From OMOG01 sp041485845 (GTDB lineage: Bacteria > Acidobacteriota > Terriglobia > Bryobacterales > Bryobacteraceae), in NCBI GenBank assembly GCA_041485845.1, contig JBGPKH010000325.1, positions 1-9,785 of the forward strand: DNA of 9,785 bases, read 5' to 3'. Position numbers and translations under genes: made by a program. Shown piece after piece: positions 5,698 to 9,785 of the stretch. A model generated the notes under the pieces. It did no database searches and was not told the DNA's origin. It saw only the letters and a program-made list of their open reading frames with translations. Every line of letters starts with the position of its first letter. The stretch's first letter is position 1.

Positions 5698-6540
5698 GTG
5701 CTCGAAAATGTGGACCCTCGCGAGTGGAGGCGGCATCGCTTTGGGCTGTCAGTAGAACGATGGGAGAGTTTCCGCGATCAAAGTTTCTGGATTACGGGAG
5801 CGGGGACGGGATTTGGCCGCGCGCTGGCCGTCGCTTTAGCCTGTGCTGGAGCTGGTGTTTTCCTCACCGGCCGGCGGGAATCGAAGCTCCTGGAGTCGGT
5901 CGAAGAGGCCGAAGCGATGGGAGCCTCCCGCGAAAACTCTGTCGTTCTGCCAGTCAATATCACATCCGAAGAACAGATCGCAGCGGCGGCCCGGCTGATC
6001 GCTCGATCCCGGCCCTCGCTGCGCGGCGTCGTCCACAGCGCGGCCACGCCGCCGCGGCATCAGTTCGACTGGCCGCTCCAGGAGGAATCCATCGAATTCT
6101 GGCATCAGGTGATGGAAACCAACGTGCTCGGTCCCTGGCTAGTGACCAGAGCCGCACTTCCGCTGATGATTCGCGGCGGCGCCGTGCGGGTGATCTTTCT
6201 TTCTTCCGGGGCTGGCTGGGCAAGCACCGCGGGCTTTGGGCAGTATAACGTCAGCAAGGCGGCGCTGAACAGCCTCGGAGCTTCTCTGGCAGAGGAATGC
6301 TCGCTGCGATATCCTGAAGCAGACGTCCAGATGAATGTGGTAGATCCTGGCCAGGCGCGCACGGAAATGAATCAAGGCAGCACCCACAGCCCGTACACCC
6401 TGGCCAGTATGGCCCTGCTCCTGTTATCGCATCCTAAGGGAGGCCCTAACGGAAGGTTCTTCCACCGGGATGGACGGCATCTGGAGTTCGGCTACGTGAC
6501 CCATTATCCGAGGACTTTGCAGTCTTGTGGTCATGAGTGA
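5698..6540 (+). CDS. Short-chain dehydrogenase/reductase (SDR)
   Basis: A 280-residue classical SDR, cytoplasmic, using NAD(P). Seen: cofactor motif TGAGTGFG (33-40), TGRR (57-60), HSAA at 113-116 where NNAG is usual, N142 in the ETNVLGPW helix, S169/S170 in FLSSGAG, catalytic Y183-x3-K187 in QYNVSKAAL, and DPGQARTEM (216-224). The first 28 residues precede the fold (ENVDPREWRRHRFGL). No ATG is available in frame before the cofactor motif; the start is GTG 5698, or possibly GTG 5710, neither with a clear ribosome site, so translation may be coupled to the gene ending 8 bp upstream (its GGAG lies about 20 nt before). The end overlaps the next gene by 8 bp. In this context it may oxidise or reduce a sugar or lipid carrier intermediate, but the substrate cannot be read from the sequence. 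Confidence 0.88.
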   Translation: MLENVDPREWRRHRFGLSVERWESFRDQSFWITGAGTGFGRALAVALACAGAGVFLTGRRESKLLESVEEAEAMGASRENSVVLPVNITSEEQIAAAARLIARSRPSLRGVVHSAATPPRHQFDWPLQEESIEFWHQVMETNVLGPWLVTRAALPLMIRGGAVRVIFLSSGAGWASTAGFGQYNVSKAALNSLGASLAEECSLRYPEADVQMNVVDPGQARTEMNQGSTHSPYTLASMALLLLSHPKGGPNGRFFHRDGRHLEFGYVTHYPRTLQSCGHE

Positions 6541-8989
6541 TCGAGCGATGGACTCAATTTCAGAAAACGCGTACAGTAAGTCGGCGCAGTGGCGGTGGGC
6601 TGCCGGGCTGGTGCTGGGGATTGTCTTATTGTGTGTCTATTACCCCGTATTCCATTTTGATTATCTGTATCATGACGATTGGATTCTCTTCAACACCCGC
6701 GCCTCTCCGCCCGGCGCTGGGATGGACGACTGGAGCCGGATCGGTGGCCGGCCCTTAGAAGAATACCTGCTGTGGGCGCTCTTCCGGCCGTTCGAGACTG
6801 TGGAGGAGACCTGGGCCGCTCGCCTGGTGATTGTTAGCGGGATAGCTGCCTTCGCTCTCTTGCAGTTGATCTATTTTCAGGCTCTTGGCATCAGGCGGAC
6901 TACTGCCGTATGCCTGGCTCTGGGGACGAGTGTCCTCCCGGGCATGCTGGTGTTCGCTTATTGGATTACGGCCGGCTCGCTCATTTTTTCACTCCTCGCA
7001 TCCGCTGCCGCCGCGCTTCTCACCGAGGCTGCCCTCCGTCCGGAGAAAATGCTCGCCCGGCGGGCGGCGCTCCTGGCGGGCGCCTGCGCGTTCCAGATAG
7101 CAGCTCTCCTTATTTACCAAACCGAAGCGATGTATTTTTGGACGCTGACAGCAGTGATGGTGGCAACGAAGCTGTCGGGCGACCCCAGGGCTGCTGTCCG
7201 TTCCTTGACAGGCTATATGCTGGTGGGGGTGGCTCCGATGGCGGGCTACTTCATCTGGTTCAAGTATCTCAGCGGCTATGCGCCGGTCCTGCTAGCCAAA
7301 GACCCGCTTCGCGGAACGATGTTTTCGGGCTTGGGCGCCAACGCGGAATGGTTTTTTAACGCTGCCTTGCCGCGGGCCGGCGCGCTGTGGTTCTTTCAGC
7401 TCCCGCGCACATTCGGCATGGCCGTTCTGTTGGTCTTCGTTCTTTCCTTAATCCTGTTCTCCGCGCGCCTGTGGTGGAGGGCCCGGCGGCGGGGAGATCG
7501 AACGGGGAGCTTTCTTTGCGCGGCTTATCCCTTGGTGATTGTCGCCCTGGGCTGCTGCGCCTTTGCCCCGATGCTCGTGACGAGTTATCGCTTCGAATCA
7601 TTTCGTTCGTTGGTTCCGTTATCTGCATTGATCTTTCTATCTGGAGCTATCCATCTCGGCATCCTCTTGCAGGCCGACCGGTGGCCGGCGCCCATCCAGT
7701 TATGTGTAGCGGCCGCCTTTGTACTGGGGGTGTCTTACTTAGGAGCCGATTCGCTCATCACTCGAATGGTCCTGCCCGCGGCGGCGGAATACTCTTTCGT
7801 TCGAAACTCGCTTCTGGAGGCCGCTCAGACCGGCCGGGCGGCTGAAAGGGTGCACGTGATCGTGCCAAGCACGAAGCTAGACTCGCGGACGGACGAAATG
7901 GACGGGCTTACCCTTCAGTTTCCTCAGGATATCCCTCCGATGATCCTGGCAATCCGCCGCGACCTGGGATTGGGGCCCGCACCGGTCTCTTTTAGCCTCG
8001 AGGGCGAGCCGTTTCCGAGAGAGGGAGCATTGATCCTGGACTTTGTCGAGCTGTCCAAGAGCGGACTATGGAGGTCCGCGGCCCCATTCCCCACCTGGAT
8101 GACCGTATCTCCGGCGAGTTCGGACCCCAGGCGCCCGTACGCGTTCGTCCGGGAAGTGAATGTCGTCGTGAAGGGGCACGGAGCGCGGGGCAGCGTCGTG
8201 CGATTCACAACAGACGGTTCAAAGCCGGCTCCTCGATCTGCGGCGATCGGGCGCTCTATCAAATTGACGAAGAGCACGATGGTGAAAGCCCAAGCGTTCG
8301 TCAACGAGGCAGCCCTAGGACCCAGCTTGCAAGCGGAGTTTGAGCGGTGGGACGCGGATGGAGCAGCCGTGACGGGCATTAAGCGAGGCGGGGATTCGTC
8401 GGAGCCCATTCGGGCGGCTGTGCAGCCGGGCAGCCGAGTAGCCTTGTGGGTTAACGATGCGAATGACGGGATCGATTATGACCACGCCGATTGGGCCGAC
8501 GCCGCCTTCGAGTGTTCGTCGGGGCGTGTTTATCTGAGCCAATTGCAACCCGAATCGGCGAGGCAGGATTGGGGCTCGTTGGTCAGGGATAGGAACCTGC
8601 TTCACGAGCCCATTCAGATCCACGGCCACGTTTTTCATCACGGCCTGGCGGTGTGTGCCAACGCAGAGCTGGTGTATTCGGTTCCCCAAGGCTGCACCGG
8701 ATTGGTAGCATGGGTGGGCGTGGATGATGCGGCCAAAAGGAGGGGAAGCGTAAGATTCATCGTGCGACCGATGGCCCCGGCCGGAGGCGCTGCTGCGAAC
8801 CCGCAGCCCAGACTCTTGCGGGCCTATGGCAGTTACAACCTGGTTTCGTTCTGGAGTCTGATCTACGGAATTCCTCAGTCGTTGGGCCCGCCGGATCCAA
8901 TCGATTGGGAGAGTGGCCGGGTCCTCCGGCGTCCCGGTGTGGTCACTGGAAGCACCGTCGACGAGGTACTGGCGCGTCTGCCCAAGTAA
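6533..8989 (+). CDS. GtrII-like GT-C membrane glycosyltransferase with Fn3-like, NPCBM-like and C-terminal module domains
   Basis: 818 residues from ATG 6533 (in-frame GTG 6527 and ATG 6548 are alternatives; none has a strong ribosome site, and the ATG overlaps the SDR stop as ATGAGTGA). Residues 23-41 are the first membrane helix, followed at once by YHDDW (D48, D49), the acidic motif of GT-C enzymes in the first outer loop, and GGRPLEEYL (71-79), which fits the GtrII glucosyltransferase family. About ten further hydrophobic helices run to residue 405. Outside the membrane follow a linker domain (430-525), an Fn3-like/chitobiase C-terminal-like domain (539-602, VVRFTTDGSKP then STMVKAQAF), an NPCBM-like carbohydrate-binding domain (about 638-745, RVYLSQLQPES, DWG, IHGHVFHHGLAVCANAELVY, VGVDD, GSVRFIV), and module copy 3 (759-818). 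It probably moves a sugar from a polyprenyl-phosphate donor to a glycan outside the cytoplasm; donor and acceptor are inferred. Confidence 0.82.
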   Translation: MSDRAMDSISENAYSKSAQWRWAAGLVLGIVLLCVYYPVFHFDYLYHDDWILFNTRASPPGAGMDDWSRIGGRPLEEYLLWALFRPFETVEETWAARLVIVSGIAAFALLQLIYFQALGIRRTTAVCLALGTSVLPGMLVFAYWITAGSLIFSLLASAAAALLTEAALRPEKMLARRAALLAGACAFQIAALLIYQTEAMYFWTLTAVMVATKLSGDPRAAVRSLTGYMLVGVAPMAGYFIWFKYLSGYAPVLLAKDPLRGTMFSGLGANAEWFFNAALPRAGALWFFQLPRTFGMAVLLVFVLSLILFSARLWWRARRRGDRTGSFLCAAYPLVIVALGCCAFAPMLVTSYRFESFRSLVPLSALIFLSGAIHLGILLQADRWPAPIQLCVAAAFVLGVSYLGADSLITRMVLPAAAEYSFVRNSLLEAAQTGRAAERVHVIVPSTKLDSRTDEMDGLTLQFPQDIPPMILAIRRDLGLGPAPVSFSLEGEPFPREGALILDFVELSKSGLWRSAAPFPTWMTVSPASSDPRRPYAFVREVNVVVKGHGARGSVVRFTTDGSKPAPRSAAIGRSIKLTKSTMVKAQAFVNEAALGPSLQAEFERWDADGAAVTGIKRGGDSSEPIRAAVQPGSRVALWVNDANDGIDYDHADWADAAFECSSGRVYLSQLQPESARQDWGSLVRDRNLLHEPIQIHGHVFHHGLAVCANAELVYSVPQGCTGLVAWVGVDDAAKRRGSVRFIVRPMAPAGGAAANPQPRLLRAYGSYNLVSFWSLIYGIPQSLGPPDPIDWESGRVLRRPGVVTGSTVDEVLARLPK
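8807..8986 (+). repeat. Module copy 3, C-terminal tail of the glycosyltransferase
   Basis: Encodes residues 759-818 of the membrane glycosyltransferase: PRLLRAYG, core SYNLVSFWSLIYGIPQSLG, then RPGVV and STVDEVLARL to the stop. It shares the six invariant core positions with copies 1 and 2 of the protein at 4859-5689. A short Ala/Gly/Pro linker (about 748-756) separates it from the NPCBM-like domain. Confidence 0.75.
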
Positions 8990-9025
8990 GGGCTCTGGCG
9001 CAGGCACGATGTTTGCCGAGAAGAG

Positions 9026-9785
9026 ATGCTGAGTTCGATACGGCCGAAGCTATTGTGTCCGACGTGCTGGCGACAGGAGGCGGAACTGGTCCTGCATGTC
9101 TTTCAGACGAGTGAAACAGCCGGCGTCGTGCGCCACGGGACCTTGGTTTGCGACCGCTGTGGAGCATGGTATCCGATCGAAGATTACGTTCTGGACCTAG
9201 TACCGCCGGGCCTGCAGGAAGAATCGGACCGGGCTGCCTTCTGTTCTCGATTCAAGGCGGAGCTGGAACAGATGGGGCTATCACCGGATATGGATGGCAA
9301 GGACAGTGCGAGCGAGGAGTTTGAGGCCCAATGGAAGCAACGCCAGCATTTCGATGCGTTCGAAGAGAGCGCAAGCTTCGGGCTGCAGCCGTTCTGGCGG
9401 GTGCTGGCCGAGATGACGTTTTCCCGCTGGAGCGAGTGGATCCGGCCGGGCTCGCACCTTCTCGACGTAGGCTGCGCCAACGGGCGTTGTAGCTTTTACT
9501 GGGTAAGAAGGGGAGTCACCGTTACGGGCTTCGATGTTTCCAAGAAACTCATCCGTGAAGCGATTCAGACCGCCCGGGCAGAGGGACTCGCGGACCGCAC
9601 GATGTTCTTTGTGGGCGACGGCAAACATCCTCCTCTTAAGAACGAATCCTTCGACAACGCCTTGACTTATGGAGTCCTGCACCATCTGCCCGAACCTGGG
9701 GCAGTATGCCAGCAGATCCAGAGGGTGCTGGTCCGGGGAGGCACGCACTTCGGTTCGGAGAACAACCGGACCGTGTTTCGAGGCA
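9026..9785 (+). CDS. SAM-dependent methyltransferase with N-terminal zinc ribbon (cut by window end)
   Basis: 253 residues are readable and the frame stays open to the end. ATG 9026 is the first start after an in-frame TAA at 8987 (also the stop of the glycosyltransferase), leaving a 36-bp gap; the ribosome site is poor (GAGAAGAG directly abutting). Residues 11-14 (CPTC) and 42-45 (CDRC, then GAWYPI) form a Trm112p-like zinc ribbon, common on methyltransferases in polysaccharide loci. The class I fold follows: motif I LLDVGCANG (145-153), VTGFDVS for motif II, a GDG loop, YGVLHHLPEP for motif IV and RVLVRGG. It uses S-adenosylmethionine; in this locus a sugar O- or N-methylation or a carrier-linked step is plausible, but the acceptor is not readable. 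The C-terminal part is missing, so it cannot be seen whether it too ends with the three-copy module. Confidence 0.88.
   Translation, partial: MLSSIRPKLLCPTCWRQEAELVLHVFQTSETAGVVRHGTLVCDRCGAWYPIEDYVLDLVPPGLQEESDRAAFCSRFKAELEQMGLSPDMDGKDSASEEFEAQWKQRQHFDAFEESASFGLQPFWRVLAEMTFSRWSEWIRPGSHLLDVGCANGRCSFYWVRRGVTVTGFDVSKKLIREAIQTARAEGLADRTMFFVGDGKHPPLKNESFDNALTYGVLHHLPEPGAVCQQIQRVLVRGGTHFGSENNRTVFRG

Noticed and set aside
8315..9007. Open frame of 230 codons on the minus strand
   Set aside because: Antisense to the NPCBM-like and module part of the glycosyltransferase; no family features.

Overview
The window is GC-rich, densely coded bacterial DNA with two divergent gene clusters. I see no mobile elements, RNA genes, CRISPR array or convincing terminators. 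The gene content (CDP-sugar synthesis, a GT-C membrane glycosyltransferase, short-chain dehydrogenase, B12-type radical SAM protein, methyltransferase) is that of a surface-polysaccharide or O-antigen locus of a Gram-negative bacterium. The codon style and NPCBM-type domain would suit an Acidobacteriota-like or similar soil lineage, but that placement is a guess.

Left arm, minus strand, about 1-2008: glucose-1-phosphate cytidylyltransferase (rfbF), then a CDP-glucose 4,6-dehydratase-like enzyme (rfbG-like), then the N-terminal 79 residues of a second NAD(P)-binding sugar-nucleotide enzyme that runs off the window. Together they would make CDP-glucose, then CDP-4-keto-6-deoxyglucose, then a further epimerised or reduced CDP-6-deoxysugar. 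The genes overlap tightly. The dehydratase has no ATG/GTG/TTG upstream of its NAD-binding motif and probably starts at CTG 1241 behind a GAGGAG ribosome site.

Divergent control region, 2009-2186: it holds a candidate promoter for the right arm (extended -10), a 15-bp inverted repeat over its -35, a 7-bp direct repeat, and a weaker -10 for the left arm.

Right arm, plus strand, 2187-9785: a TIR-like (ThsB-type) protein; a 710-residue B12-binding-type radical SAM protein with a CX4CX2C cluster motif and a long unassigned N-terminus; a 276-residue protein with a disordered N-terminus and two copies of a roughly 57-residue module; a short-chain dehydrogenase; an 818-residue GtrII-like GT-C protein carrying an Fn3-like and an NPCBM-like domain and ending in a third copy of the same module; and a class I methyltransferase with an N-terminal zinc ribbon, cut by the window end. 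Spacing is short or overlapping throughout, suggesting one transcription unit.

Most notable: a small module with the core pattern S-x-N-x-V-x6-Y-x2-P-x3-G followed about 12-15 residues later by PG[IV], seen twice in one unrecognised protein and once as the C-terminal tail of the glycosyltransferase three genes on, which suggests a shared binding or assembly module for this glycan pathway. The placement of a TIR-like protein first in a glycan operon, without a visible Thoeris partner, is the second point.
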